In this document: in pieces, positions 36,173-46,089 of the stretch
Layout: each line of letters begins with the position of its first letter
Position numbering within the stretch: position 1 is the first letter of the stretch
DNA from: Shimia sagamensis
Lineage (GTDB): Bacteria; Pseudomonadota; Alphaproteobacteria; Rhodobacterales; Rhodobacteraceae
Assembly (NCBI RefSeq): GCF_900182745.1
Contig: NZ_FXTY01000010.1
Coordinates: forward strand, 58,824 to 122,823
DNA length: 64,000 bases
Reading direction: 5' to 3'
Program-made: the position numbers and the translations under genes
The notes under the pieces: generated by a model
What the model was told of the DNA's origin: nothing
Database searches by the model: none
The model's input: the letters and a program-made list of their open reading frames with translations, nothing else

Positions 36173-37441
36173 TTATGCTGTTGCGGTCATCGCCGCGTGT
36201 CTGGTTTCGGTGTATTTCTTGGCCACATTAAGTTGTTCTGGGGCTTTGCCCGAAAGCTCGGCGCGCAGAGGTGTCTCGTCTGTGACCCCCAATTCCTCTT
36301 TGTGGTAGGCGTCCAATTGCGCCTTGATACAGGCGGGCGAGCACTTGGATTTTGGAAACACAGCATCGACCGATTGCACGGCTTGATCGCGAAACTCACC
36401 ATACTCCACAGACCGATGTTTTGTCTCCACACCGCCTTCAAACGGGACTTTTTTGAGGGTTGGCGAACCGGCGGCTCCAGTTTTCTTGATCAGGAACGAC
36501 TTGGTTTCGGTATGCAAGGCACCATGGCTGCCTTTGGTGGCAGAGGGCCCCTCTGCGCAAATACACGGCGCTTTGTTGGGGTTGTAGCGTTTTGACAATC
36601 CAGCAACTTGGACACCATCCTCGGACTCGCCACGTCCGGTTTGATTGAAACTTGCGGCATCTACCAGATGGTGGCCGGTTTGGCCGGGGCAGCAGCAATT
36701 GCCGTGGTTGTAGGGTTCCAGTTTGCAGCGCATAGCCGCAAGACACTCATTGGCTTGGGCTTTGTCCCATCGTTCCATCCAGCCGGCTCGGTCTCGAAAT
36801 GTACCTTCATCATAGCCGGAGCCGGTGTGCCTTGTACCTCCATCACTGTATTCGCCTGTAAACAAAGCGTCGCTTCCTGCGCCGGTTTCAATTTTTCCCG
36901 GAGTGTCTTCGAGTCCGCCTTTTTCGCAAACAGAGGCCTTGTCCGTCTCGCCTTCGCAGGCCTCGCCCATTTTAATTTTATCGCTTTCGCAAGGATCTGG
37001 CGCACCCGGCACATGGGGTTTGCCAATCTTAGGCCATGGCGGCGTGTTGGGCGGCGAGCCATGGTTGTCGGTTTGAATATCGGAAAACCGAGTGACGTTT
37101 TTGCCCTCCGCTTTTACATTCATCGAATAGGCTTGAGAGTAGGCTTTGCCGGTGTTTTTGGAGCTGATCACGCCCTTTTTGGCGGCGCAACCGGCCTCAT
37201 CCCCGGTGGTCTTGCTGAAGTACGAGGAGTTTTTTTGATTGACGGTTTTGCCGCCAATTTTGACCGATCCAGTGCCTTTGTCGGTGTCTCCGTCTGATCC
37301 AAAATTCGGATACGGCACGGGCACGCCGGGTGGGGTGGCCGGGTTTTCCGGTGGGGTCATGCAAACGTCAGGGGTGGCGGCGATGACCTTGTTGGCCTGT
37401 GCCTTACAGCTGACTTCTAAACTGTTGGCAAAAACGGTCAT
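36173..37441 (-). CDS. T6SS effector: PAAR-like (DUF4150) domain plus GHH-type HNH nuclease toxin
   Basis: 422 residues. Residues 1-130 match the PAAR-like DUF4150 domain (MTVFANSLEVSCKAQANKV, PVPYPNFGS, NSSYFSKTTGDEAG). The C-terminal part is Cys-rich and carries a GHH motif (CCCPGQTGHHLV, residues 250-260), a downstream NPN and SHGALH (305-310), the arrangement of the GHH/GHH2 class of the HNH/EndoVII nuclease superfamily. The protein should cap VgrG and be injected as a DNase. It lies in the usual DUF2169-DUF4150 effector arrangement and overlaps the ketoacyl-synthase-like gene by four bases. Nuclease activity is predicted, not shown. Confidence 0.82.
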   Translation of the reverse strand: MTVFANSLEVSCKAQANKVIAATPDVCMTPPENPATPPGVPVPYPNFGSDGDTDKGTGSVKIGGKTVNQKNSSYFSKTTGDEAGCAAKKGVISSKNTGKAYSQAYSMNVKAEGKNVTRFSDIQTDNHGSPPNTPPWPKIGKPHVPGAPDPCESDKIKMGEACEGETDKASVCEKGGLEDTPGKIETGAGSDALFTGEYSDGGTRHTGSGYDEGTFRDRAGWMERWDKAQANECLAAMRCKLEPYNHGNCCCPGQTGHHLVDAASFNQTGRGESEDGVQVAGLSKRYNPNKAPCICAEGPSATKGSHGALHTETKSFLIKKTGAAGSPTLKKVPFEGGVETKHRSVEYGEFRDQAVQSVDAVFPKSKCSPACIKAQLDAYHKEELGVTDETPLRAELSGKAPEQLNVAKKYTETRHAAMTATA

Positions 37442-38517
37442 GCGGCATCCCTTTGACGACTGTCCTTACGGTCCGGTGTTTGAAAGATTGCGGTGCCACA
37501 GGCGCCATCATCCCCCGAGCCTTCGACCATGATACGGTGACCGTCAGCATAGCCTTTTTCAAAAGCTTCAAGCCCCCATGCCACCATTAAAGGGACAAAA
37601 GCGGCGCCAATGTTGCCCAAGCAATCTGCCGGGCTCCAGATCGGTTGCGGGTCGCGGTGTAGGCGCATGGTGCGCTGCATTGCGAGTGCGCTTTGCTTGA
37701 AAAAATAATGTTCGCCGGAGATGTCAGACAGGCGGAAATCTATACGGCCAAAGTCCTGGAGCGCGGACATCTCCAATGCATCGCGATAGGCTTGTGTCAT
37801 GCCCTCCGCACGCAATGGCAGATCAAGGCCATCTTCGTCCAATCCGTTGTAGAGAAAGGCCTTCTCCCGGGTGAGGCCAAGCCCGGTTAAGGCAAAATGC
37901 GCAGCGTTTCCAGGGGCACAGAGAATGGCGGCGGCAGCTTCACCGGGGACAAAGCCGTTGGCATTTTCTGCCGTCAACAGGCGGTTTTTGCGCAGGTAAT
38001 GCGCCACCGTTGGCCCCGTCAGGAGAGTATCTGCACCGACAATCAGGACATGAGTGTTTTCGCCGTCCCGCAGCAGCCGTCGCGCCTGTTCCAGTGCCAC
38101 AAAGCCGGAAGGTCGCCCGTGAGTGATCACTTGGCATTTGGTTTGCGATGATAAGCCCGCGTATTTTAAAACCTTTTGGGCAAAACTTTCGGGGGCACGC
38201 ACTGGACGGCCGGGGCGATCGGTTTCCGCCAGGCAAAAGATCACCTCCAGGTCGGCTTTGACAGCAGCATGCTCCTCCAGCGCGTCGACCACTGCGCCAG
38301 CGGCTAAGTGGGCAAGACGTTTTTCTCCAATCCAGTTTTTGGGCAGCGGCACGGGGGCACCCAATAACCAGTCGCCGCCGGGCACGACAAATTGGGTTTC
38401 CGCAAAGCCGTCAATTGCACCGCGTAAAGCGGCCGCGGACGCTGCGCGGCTTAAGCCAACAGCAGTAACCATGCCTGCCGAGAGGATATTAAGGCCAAGT
38501 CCTTTGAGCGCACTCAT
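37438..38517 (-). CDS. Ketoacyl-synthase-like (thiolase-fold) protein lacking catalytic residues
   Basis: 359 residues with the outline of a beta-ketoacyl synthase: GLNILSAGMVTAVG at the start, a central GFVALEQARRLLRDGENTHVLIVGAD stretch matching the region after the nucleophile, NGFVPGEAAAA near 190, and CLGNIGAAFVPLM near the end. The nucleophile Cys position reads HGRPSG, the His of the HGTGT loop is missing (ISGEHYF), and the KSxxGH position reads PADCLGN. It is therefore probably an inactive paralogue. It lies between the DUF2169 adaptor and the effector with four-base overlaps on both sides, so a chaperone or scaffold role in effector loading is inferred. Confidence 0.8.
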   Translation of the reverse strand: MSALKGLGLNILSAGMVTAVGLSRAASAAALRGAIDGFAETQFVVPGGDWLLGAPVPLPKNWIGEKRLAHLAAGAVVDALEEHAAVKADLEVIFCLAETDRPGRPVRAPESFAQKVLKYAGLSSQTKCQVITHGRPSGFVALEQARRLLRDGENTHVLIVGADTLLTGPTVAHYLRKNRLLTAENANGFVPGEAAAAILCAPGNAAHFALTGLGLTREKAFLYNGLDEDGLDLPLRAEGMTQAYRDALEMSALQDFGRIDFRLSDISGEHYFFKQSALAMQRTMRLHRDPQPIWSPADCLGNIGAAFVPLMVAWGLEAFEKGYADGHRIMVEGSGDDGACGTAIFQTPDRKDSRQRDAA

Positions 38518-39653
38518 GACGGGGCCTCCGCATCTGGCACCGCAGGGGCAGGCGTGTCGCCCGGCAAGCGGAAGCGGCGCCCACGTGGGTGATACGCCTT
38601 GCCCTGTCGTTTGGCCCGTTCAAGACCTTTGGCTGGGGTGCCAATCCAAGCCTCGGTGATCTCGGTGATGATGCGTTTCATCGGCACGTCTACACGCCAA
38701 ACCATCGACATACGGCGCGCCTCGGTGTCAAACAGCAGCGTGTCTGGACGCACCACACCTGAATAGGCCTCTTCCCACTCCCGAAACAGGCGCACTGGGA
38801 GGTCGGTTTGCGGCAGTTGGAACTGCTCACGACCCTGAGGCGTGAGATTGAGGGTGGTGATCGACGTGCCAGTGGCGGGGGGCGTGATCTGCTGATCTTC
38901 GCCAACTTGCTGATAGTACCGTTCGTCAAAATCACGCGGCAGAAAAGGAAAAACCTCGTCTTGCCACTTCTGATCGTAGGTGCCCGCCCATTTCAACCGA
39001 TCGGCGCGAGCGCGGGAAATGGGCCCAAGCGCCATAGGCCGGTAGTCTTCATAAGGTGAGGTGACTTCAACGCCAGGCTCTTCCGTCAGGGGCAGTGGAG
39101 CGCCGCTCAGACGGTCCTGATTGCGGGGGGTGGCAAAGCCGCGTCCTACAGGGTTGGCGGCGTAAGAATGCGGGCTCTTCACTTCGGGATCGAGCTGATC
39201 GGTGCCTCCAAAGGCCATATCATAGGAAAATGGCAAGCGGCTAAATGGATAGGGATCGGTGGCCATAACCGCCGGGCCGACCACCCGCCATTCGCGATGG
39301 CCCACCACCATCAGCGTTTTGTGCCACTCCCCAACGCGGATGCCCACCTGAACCCGTTCTGCCTTCTGTCCGTTTGGGGCATAGGCGGCGCCCTGAACGA
39401 CCACATCACAGGCTGGCTTACGAAACGCAAAATCGGTTTCCCACAGGGTTGCGGAATAGCCCGGCTCTCCGGTGTGTTGATCCGCCATCACCAGCGGGGT
39501 TTGGTCTAACTCGGGCAGCAGGCGCATGGCGGCACCGGGTGTGTCTGGAAACGCCCAGGTGCCTTTGATCACCAGTGAGAAATACTCCCGCCCGGCCACA
39601 TCCATACCCATGGTGTGCTGGTGTAAATAGCCGTGGCGGTTGTAGACCTTCAT
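38514..39653 (-). CDS. DUF2169 T6SS effector adaptor
   Basis: 379 residues of the DUF2169 family: KGTWAFPDTPG near residue 30, GEPGYSATLWETDFAFRKPACDVVVQGAAYAP near 62-93, and AFGGTD near 147 are characteristic. DUF2169 proteins act as adaptors that load PAAR or PAAR-like effectors onto VgrG. It starts 18 bases after clpV on the same strand and overlaps the ketoacyl-synthase-like gene by four bases. The specific client is predicted to be the DUF4150-GHH effector. Confidence 0.9.
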   Translation of the reverse strand: MKVYNRHGYLHQHTMGMDVAGREYFSLVIKGTWAFPDTPGAAMRLLPELDQTPLVMADQHTGEPGYSATLWETDFAFRKPACDVVVQGAAYAPNGQKAERVQVGIRVGEWHKTLMVVGHREWRVVGPAVMATDPYPFSRLPFSYDMAFGGTDQLDPEVKSPHSYAANPVGRGFATPRNQDRLSGAPLPLTEEPGVEVTSPYEDYRPMALGPISRARADRLKWAGTYDQKWQDEVFPFLPRDFDERYYQQVGEDQQITPPATGTSITTLNLTPQGREQFQLPQTDLPVRLFREWEEAYSGVVRPDTLLFDTEARRMSMVWRVDVPMKRIITEITEAWIGTPAKGLERAKRQGKAYHPRGRRFRLPGDTPAPAVPDAEAPS

Positions 39654-39671
39654 CCCTGTCCGCTCCTGAGG

Positions 39672-42422
39672 TCACTCAAAGTGATAAGAAAAACCGTCTT
39701 CTCCGCCGGTGACCGTGACTCTGCTCAGGTCCTTACCCTCGAGATTGTGGTTGAGGATGCGGCGGCTCAGTTCAGGCATCAGCGTGTTGGTCAGGATGGC
39801 GTCGATCATGCGTCCGCCACTTTCGATTTCGGTGGCACGGGCTTTGATCACATCCATGGCTCCTTCGCCGATCACAAGGTCCGCCCCATATCCTTCGCCC
39901 AGCCGTTTGGCGATGGACTTGAGTTTGAAACCAGCGATAGCCTCGATCATCGAGTCCGACAGTGGGTAGTAGGGAATGGTGACAACCCGCCCCAATAAGG
40001 CGGCGGGAAAGACCTTGAGCAGCGGTGCGCGCAAAGACTGATTAAGTTCGTCCATGTCGGCAGGTTGCGTGCCGCTTTCCGTCATGGCCATGATCTCGTC
40101 TGAGCCAACATTGGAGGTCAGCAGGATCAGGGTGTTCTTGAAATCAATACGACGCCCTTCACTGTCATCCATCATGCCTTTGTCAAAGACCTGAAAGAAG
40201 ATTTCATGCACATCCGAATGCGCTTTTTCGACTTCATCCAACAGCACCACGGAATAGGGGCGGCGGCGCACCGCTTCGGTCAGGATGCCGCCTTTGCCGT
40301 AGCCAACATAGCCGGGCGGGGCACCTTTCAGGGTAGAAACCGTATGGGCTTCTTGGAACTCTGACATGTTGATGGAGATGATGTTGTCTTCGCCGCCATA
40401 CATCAGTTCGGCCAGCGCCAATGCCGTTTCGGTCTTCCCGACCCCTGAAGGTCCGCACAGCATAAACACCCCAACGGGTTTCTCGGGCGGCTTAAGGCCC
40501 GCAGCGGAGGTCTGAATCCGGTTGGCAATCATCTCCATCGCATGATCCTGACCCACCACGCGCTTGGCGAGATCTTCCGCCAAAGATAGCGCGCGTTCTG
40601 TCTGGCTGGCCATCATCCGGCCCATAGGAATGCCGGTCCAATCCTGAACCACACTTGCCACAGCCTGTTTGTCGACGGCTGGCAGAATAAGAGGGGTTTC
40701 TCCCTGTGCATCTGTCAGGGCTGTCATGCGCGTGCGCAGAGTGGCCAAGGTTTCTTCGCGGTCAAAAGGTCGTGGCGGTTCCACGGTCCCTTGTTCGTCC
40801 TCTGAAGCGGCATCTTCAGTTGATGCCTCAGGGTCCAGCTCGGCGGGATCCGCATCACCGACTTCGCCGGTGTCATCCACCGCTGCGCCGGCCCCCCGCA
40901 ATTGCGCGCGCAGATCCAGGATTTCGGCCACCATGTCCTTCTCCGCGTCCCAACGGACTGTGGCTGCGTCAAGTTCCCCCTCGGCCGCTTCCAGTGATGC
41001 TTCTACATCTGCCTTGCGCTCACCCACGTCGATGCCAATCGCTTCTTCGCGCTCAATGATGCCTTCTTCGATCTCCAAAGCTGCGAGGCGGCGTTGAATG
41101 TCTTCCACCTCCGCGGGCGTGGCGTGTTGGCTGACCGCGACCCGCGCGCAGGCTGTATCCAAGAGCGAGATCGCCTTATCTGGCAATTGCCGGGACGGGA
41201 TATAACGGTGAGACATTTTTACAGCCGCTTCGATGGCTTCATCCAGCAGTTCGACTTGGTGGTGTTTCTCCAGAACGCCAGCGATGCCGCGACACATCAA
41301 AACCGCCTTGTCCTCGTCGGGCTCTTCCACTTTCACCACTTGAAAGCGGCGGGTCAGGGCCGGATCTGGTTCGATGTGTTGTTTGTACTCCGCCCAGGTG
41401 GTGGCGGCGATGGTGCGCAGCTCGCCGCGTGCCAAGGCGGGTTTGAGCAGGTTGGCCGCATCGCCAGTGCCCGCAGCGCCGCCCGCGCCAATGAGAGTGT
41501 GAGCTTCGTCGATGAAAAGTATGATGGGCGTGTCGGAACCCTGCACTTCGTCAATCACCGCCTTCAGGCGTTTTTCGAACTCGCCTTTGACCGAAGCGCC
41601 TGCTTGCATCAGGCCAATGTCAAGCATCTGAAGATCGACATTGCGCAACTGGGGTGGCACGTCGCCACGTGCAAGGCGCTGGGCAAACCCCTCAACCACA
41701 GCGGTTTTGCCGACGCCCGCTTCCCCGGTCAGGATCGGGTTGTTTTGCTTGCGGCGCATCAGGATGTCGACAATTTGACGAATTTCTGGGTCGCGGCCCA
41801 CCACGGGATCCATTTTGCCGTCACGTGCGAGGGCGGTCAGATTGGTGGCAAATTGCGCCAGAGCGGATTTGCCACCCGGTGCTTTCTTACCCGCTGGTGC
41901 CTGACTGTCAGCCAGGGTGGCAGGGGCCTCAATTGAGTCAATCAATAGGTCGCCAAGTTGCGCAGCCATTGCGCTTGCATCAAGTTTGTCAAACTCAAGG
42001 CTGATCTTGAACAGCAGGCCTTCCAAAACCGGAACCTGCAGGGCTCCGAGAAGGACATAAGCGGAGCGCACAGTGTCGTCGCCAAACTCGAGCGAGCCAA
42101 ATTGCCAGGCTTCCTGAATGGCGCGGAAGATGTGGTCGGAGAACTCTTCAACAGACCCGGCTCCGTGGCGAAGCGCATCCGTGGCGCGCAGTACGTCGCC
42201 GTCAAATGTGTGGCGATCTACCTCTGCCGCTTCCAGCAGTAATGCGAAATCTGACCCTTCGACGTCGGCCAGTCCGGTGACAAAATGCACAAGCTCTACA
42301 TAGGGATTGCCACGGCGTTTGGCGGCTTGAGCGGCTTCTGAAAAGGCTTTCAGGCAAGTTGGATTGAGCTTGCCTACAAGCTCTTTGCGTTTGATGGAAT
42401 CCTGCGATCCACGTGGGGACAT
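39672..42422 (-). CDS. clpV: T6SS sheath-recycling ATPase ClpV (TssH)
   Basis: 916 residues. It has a Clp N-domain ([21 protein letters not shown]), two AAA+ modules with Walker [12 protein letters not shown] (about residue 236) and [11 protein letters not shown] (about 659), and the ClpV-type end region. It disassembles contracted TssBC sheath for reuse. The ATG at 42422 (MSPRGSQ) follows GGAGGACTTTGAT; upstream in-frame starts would run into the divergent kinase leader. An unusual acidic stretch (about 512-552, rich in Asp, Glu and Ala) interrupts the coiled-coil middle domain. It leads the effector operon. Confidence 0.95.
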   Translation of the reverse strand: MSPRGSQDSIKRKELVGKLNPTCLKAFSEAAQAAKRRGNPYVELVHFVTGLADVEGSDFALLLEAAEVDRHTFDGDVLRATDALRHGAGSVEEFSDHIFRAIQEAWQFGSLEFGDDTVRSAYVLLGALQVPVLEGLLFKISLEFDKLDASAMAAQLGDLLIDSIEAPATLADSQAPAGKKAPGGKSALAQFATNLTALARDGKMDPVVGRDPEIRQIVDILMRRKQNNPILTGEAGVGKTAVVEGFAQRLARGDVPPQLRNVDLQMLDIGLMQAGASVKGEFEKRLKAVIDEVQGSDTPIILFIDEAHTLIGAGGAAGTGDAANLLKPALARGELRTIAATTWAEYKQHIEPDPALTRRFQVVKVEEPDEDKAVLMCRGIAGVLEKHHQVELLDEAIEAAVKMSHRYIPSRQLPDKAISLLDTACARVAVSQHATPAEVEDIQRRLAALEIEEGIIEREEAIGIDVGERKADVEASLEAAEGELDAATVRWDAEKDMVAEILDLRAQLRGAGAAVDDTGEVGDADPAELDPEASTEDAASEDEQGTVEPPRPFDREETLATLRTRMTALTDAQGETPLILPAVDKQAVASVVQDWTGIPMGRMMASQTERALSLAEDLAKRVVGQDHAMEMIANRIQTSAAGLKPPEKPVGVFMLCGPSGVGKTETALALAELMYGGEDNIISINMSEFQEAHTVSTLKGAPPGYVGYGKGGILTEAVRRRPYSVVLLDEVEKAHSDVHEIFFQVFDKGMMDDSEGRRIDFKNTLILLTSNVGSDEIMAMTESGTQPADMDELNQSLRAPLLKVFPAALLGRVVTIPYYPLSDSMIEAIAGFKLKSIAKRLGEGYGADLVIGEGAMDVIKARATEIESGGRMIDAILTNTLMPELSRRILNHNLEGKDLSRVTVTGGEDGFSYHFE

Positions 42423-42558
42423 ATCAAAGTCCTCCGAAAAAAAAGGATGACGACGAACAGCGATGAAAAAATAAAATTCAGGTATACTGAGCATATTAGC
42501 CCCGTTTCGCATTTGAATCGACACCTTTGAAATACTGCGCCCTTGATAGGAGCTTTCC
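42423..42558. promoter_or_regulatory. Divergent promoter region between clpV and the kinase gene
   Basis: 136 AT-rich bases separate clpV (leftward) and ppkA (rightward). A TATACT box at about 42482 on the + strand is a possible -10, without a convincing -35. The ribosome site for clpV (GGAGG, read leftward) lies next to its ATG, and ATAGGAGCTTTCC precedes the kinase ATG. Confidence 0.4.
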
Positions 42559-44640
42559 ATGAAGACGCCGCTGCCCACGGATATTTTTAAAGTTGGCCAG
42601 ATACTGAACAACACCTATGAAATTAAGGGTGTTCTTGGGCGTGGCGGAACCGGAGAGGCGTACCTGGCGTGTAATCAGATCAACAACCGAGAGGTGGCGA
42701 TAAAGGCGCTAAACGCGCAGTTTTCCGGCAATGACGATTATGTAGAATTGATGAAACGCGAAGACCAGATGCGGTCGATTCGACATGATGCCGTGGTACG
42801 ATACATCGAGGTTTCTAAGTCTGATGACGGCCATGTTTTTCTGGTTATGGACTATATTGAAGGCCCGTCTCTCAACAGCATCATGACAGAGAAACGTGTG
42901 GCGGCGCGTGATTTGCTGATTGTCGCGCACCGTGTCTTGCAGGGATTGGACGCAACCCATGCCGAGGGCATCATCCATCGCGACTTGTCACCTGACAACA
43001 TCATTCTGGCCAATGAATCACCTGAACAAGCCACCATTATCGACTTTGGAATTGCCAAGGATACGGCGACGGGCGCGCGCACGATTGTCGGCAACGGATT
43101 TGCCGGAAAATATGAATATGCGGCGCCTGAACAGCTCGAAGGGCGCGTTGGATTTCAAACAGATATTTATGGTCTGGGGGCAACGCTTCTTGCCGCGTGG
43201 CGCGGCTTAGTGCCGGACTTCAGCACGATGCCGGCAGAAATAGTCCGTCAAAAAGCCAAACCGCTGGACACGGATGGTGTGCCTGATCCCCTGAAAGAGC
43301 TGATTGACTGGACAACCAATCCAGACATGGAAAAGCGCCCGGCAAATGCCACAGAAGCTATCACATGGCTGGACGGAAAGTTGCGCCCTAACCAACAGGC
43401 GGAAGACCTTAAAAACAGTAGAAAATCGCGTTGGAAACTGATTTTCGTGGCAACAACCTTTGGGGTGGGACTGGCGGCTGCTCTGCTCTGGAACTTTGAC
43501 GTCTTTGCGCCAAAGCTACCACTTGCGAGCCCTTATGAATTCCTGGCCGCAAATGATCCAAATGGTAATGCGGTGATCAAGACGCATGCTCCAGATGAGG
43601 CTACTGCGGACCTTTTGCGAGGAGCGTTCCGCGATGTGACAGGCATGTCTCCGGCGGAAGGTGGTGTGATACTGGCCCAAGGCATGCCCTCTCCAAGTTG
43701 GGCCTTGGGGGTGTCGGAACTGGTGAAGGCCGCATCCGGGCTTGAGGCGTGGCAAATCTCCGTAACAGACATGTCCGCACAGGTGACTGGCGTGGCTTCC
43801 AGCAGCAGCGTGCGGGCTGAAGTTGCCGACGCTTTTGCAACACAGGCGCAATCCAACAACATGTCTGTCGAAACTGATCTCGTGGCCGGTCCGGTTACGT
43901 TGGCTGCGCAAACCCTGACTCCAGAATTGGCAGGTGTGGCGACCTGTGGCGCGCTCTCCTTGACGCGGGACAAGGACGCTACTTTTGCGCTCTTTGACGA
44001 TGTCACCATTGTGGGTGATGTCGCCAATGTCGAGGACGCTTTGGCCATCCAGACTCGCCTTGAACCATTGATCGGCGACCGGCAGCTCAAGGTGGAAACC
44101 CGCGTCCTAAATGATGACCTTTGCGCCATTCGTGCAGTCCTCCCGCAGGTTGCGGCCCAAACCGTTTCTGTTCGGCTTGGGCAAGGGGACACTGGCGAAG
44201 ATTCCCTAACCGGCATCTTTTCAACCGGTGACAACCCCGTCGTCGACATTCAAATGCCAGAAAGCATTGCCAATGCATCCCTCTGGGTGATGGTCGTCGA
44301 CAACACGGGCAAGGTTTTTCACGTCTTGCCAAATGTATATGACACCGAAAACCAAGTTGATGCCTTGGGAGACGTGGTCGCTGGCATTCGTCGCATTCGG
44401 GTGCTTTGGCCCGTTTCCATTCTCGCGCAAGATCCGAAAAAATTGGCAATCAAAGTGACCGAAGGCGACTACGGGAAATCCGAAGTCATTGCTATCCTTT
44501 CAACAGCGCCGCTGTTTGATATCAGGCGCCCGACAGAGGAGAGCGTGGCTTCGGTGGCTGAGGCTCTTGGGGACGTGATGGCGCAACGTTCGGAGGACAT
44601 CTTGGGCGTGGCCTATCGGATCATTGATGCGCGACCCTGA
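42559..44640 (+). CDS. ppkA: T6SS membrane serine/threonine kinase (PpkA-type) with BON-like/DUF4384 periplasmic sensor
   Basis: 693 residues. The cytoplasmic kinase domain (about 17-275) has all key elements: glycine loop GRGGTGEAY, VAIK lysine, HRDLSPDN catalytic loop, DFG and APEQ. A single TM follows (about 291-312, LIFVATTFGVGLAAALLW). The periplasmic part contains a BON-like segment ending LNDDLCAIRAVL and a DUF4384-like domain (SLWVMVVDNTGKVFHVLPN). Signals in the envelope would switch on phosphorylation of T6SS proteins, read by TagH and reversed by PppA. Pseudomonas PpkA has a different periplasmic part, so the sensor here is distinct. It is divergent from clpV. Confidence 0.9.
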   Translation: MKTPLPTDIFKVGQILNNTYEIKGVLGRGGTGEAYLACNQINNREVAIKALNAQFSGNDDYVELMKREDQMRSIRHDAVVRYIEVSKSDDGHVFLVMDYIEGPSLNSIMTEKRVAARDLLIVAHRVLQGLDATHAEGIIHRDLSPDNIILANESPEQATIIDFGIAKDTATGARTIVGNGFAGKYEYAAPEQLEGRVGFQTDIYGLGATLLAAWRGLVPDFSTMPAEIVRQKAKPLDTDGVPDPLKELIDWTTNPDMEKRPANATEAITWLDGKLRPNQQAEDLKNSRKSRWKLIFVATTFGVGLAAALLWNFDVFAPKLPLASPYEFLAANDPNGNAVIKTHAPDEATADLLRGAFRDVTGMSPAEGGVILAQGMPSPSWALGVSELVKAASGLEAWQISVTDMSAQVTGVASSSSVRAEVADAFATQAQSNNMSVETDLVAGPVTLAAQTLTPELAGVATCGALSLTRDKDATFALFDDVTIVGDVANVEDALAIQTRLEPLIGDRQLKVETRVLNDDLCAIRAVLPQVAAQTVSVRLGQGDTGEDSLTGIFSTGDNPVVDIQMPESIANASLWVMVVDNTGKVFHVLPNVYDTENQVDALGDVVAGIRRIRVLWPVSILAQDPKKLAIKVTEGDYGKSEVIAILSTAPLFDIRRPTEESVASVAEALGDVMAQRSEDILGVAYRIIDARP

Positions 44641-44753
44641 AACATGATGTGCTTGGTACGATCAAAAGTGAGTTGCTGGCCTGACAGCTTACCGGGAGGT
44701 GAAAATTTTCAGGCGTTGTGATAGTTTAATGCGTTTTTTTGTGGGAGGTTATT

Positions 44754-46025
44754 TTGAACTTCAGCGAGTTTTTTACCCATTCGAAGGTCGCTTTTATGGC
44801 GACGACAGTGATTGCTGTGGTGTCCCAACCCGGGCTTGGAACCGCAGAGCCATTGTTTAATGTAACGGTGACGAGCAACGGAACCACAACAGAAACAGCT
44901 TTCACAAACGCCTTGGATTTTGTGGATCAAACCACCACCTCTGCAGGCATCGCCGGATTGAATCCCAATTATACAACGACGTCGACAGCCACGGTGTTAG
45001 GAGATTTTCGCGGGGTCGACTACTCCCTAGTTTATCCTGATTCCGGGTCAACTTTGCGGTTCTCCATTCCAGATCTGGATATCAGTCAGACCTTTTCCGA
45101 ACAGACCCGCGAGTTGAGTGAGGATGCACTGGATGACTACTTGGTCAGCAACCAAGACGGTATTCTAACACGGATTGGCGAACTCTTGGTTCAAACCACC
45201 GCAACGGACCCTGTCGCCGGTAATCCGACTTCTTTGCAAGCAAATATGATTTCCAGTGACTTTGGGCTTGGGTCGGGGTTTGGCGGCAGTGGCAGCGTCA
45301 AAGTGAACGATGACAACACGGTTGAAGAGTCCGCTGGCGGCATACCTGGATTGGCGGCACGCTTAGGGCGGTTTTCGGTTGATGGGGCTGACGGCACGGT
45401 TATTGAGTTGCCGATTTCTTATGTCAAACCCTTGGCGGATCCACGCTGGGCCGTGGTTTTGGAAATGCCATTGACCTATGTCGACATTGGCGGATCACAA
45501 TCTTATTCGGCGTCCCTTGGCGGCGGGTTGCGTATTCCCGTTTTGGACAATTGGTCATTGACCCCAAGCTTGCGAGTCGGCGGTGTGGGATCAGATGATT
45601 TTGGGGCATTCGCCTATATGTATTCCGGGTCACTGACGTCGTCGTTCCGGTTCAACGCATTGGGGTTGGACTTTAATCTCGGCAACATGCTCAGCTATAT
45701 TTCGACGACCGGCAGCCCCGGCAGCGGTGAGAAAAGCCCAGACTACGATTTGCAGAACACGGTTGCTCGAAACGGCCTGTCGGCGTCAGGGCGCACAACG
45801 TGGCGACTGTTTGATCAACCAACCACTTGGGAAGCGTCTATCGTCAACACCCAGATTTTCGGTGATGATGTCTATATTGATAACTATACTGATTTTGCCA
45901 TTTCGCTTGGCACGGAACGGTCACAGAACGGGTTGACCTGGGATGCCGCACGACTTGGGATTACCTACTCGATTGGCAACCACGGATACAAGAAGGTCAA
46001 TGTCAATTTTGGATACCAATTTTAA
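44754..46025 (+). CDS. Predicted outer-membrane beta-barrel protein
   Basis: About 423 residues with a signal peptide (VAFMATTVIAVVSQPGLGTA) and a chain rich in alternating beta strands. The last residues (VNVNFGYQF) have the terminal aromatic signature of outer-membrane barrels. An N-terminal part of about 200 Thr/Ser/Asp-rich residues may be a surface or periplasmic domain before the barrel (about 220-423). The TTG at 44754 is chosen because GGGAGG lies just upstream; ATG 44796 would cut the signal. No specific family is recognised. It lies between the T6SS kinase and a caspase-like gene on the same strand. Confidence 0.75.
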   Translation: MNFSEFFTHSKVAFMATTVIAVVSQPGLGTAEPLFNVTVTSNGTTTETAFTNALDFVDQTTTSAGIAGLNPNYTTTSTATVLGDFRGVDYSLVYPDSGSTLRFSIPDLDISQTFSEQTRELSEDALDDYLVSNQDGILTRIGELLVQTTATDPVAGNPTSLQANMISSDFGLGSGFGGSGSVKVNDDNTVEESAGGIPGLAARLGRFSVDGADGTVIELPISYVKPLADPRWAVVLEMPLTYVDIGGSQSYSASLGGGLRIPVLDNWSLTPSLRVGGVGSDDFGAFAYMYSGSLTSSFRFNALGLDFNLGNMLSYISTTGSPGSGEKSPDYDLQNTVARNGLSASGRTTWRLFDQPTTWEASIVNTQIFGDDVYIDNYTDFAISLGTERSQNGLTWDAARLGITYSIGNHGYKKVNVNFGYQF

Positions 46026-46089
46026 CTTGCGTGTCAGCGCACAAATTTGACCACCAGAATGGTGCTGACACGGTTAGCGTGAGGGGAGG

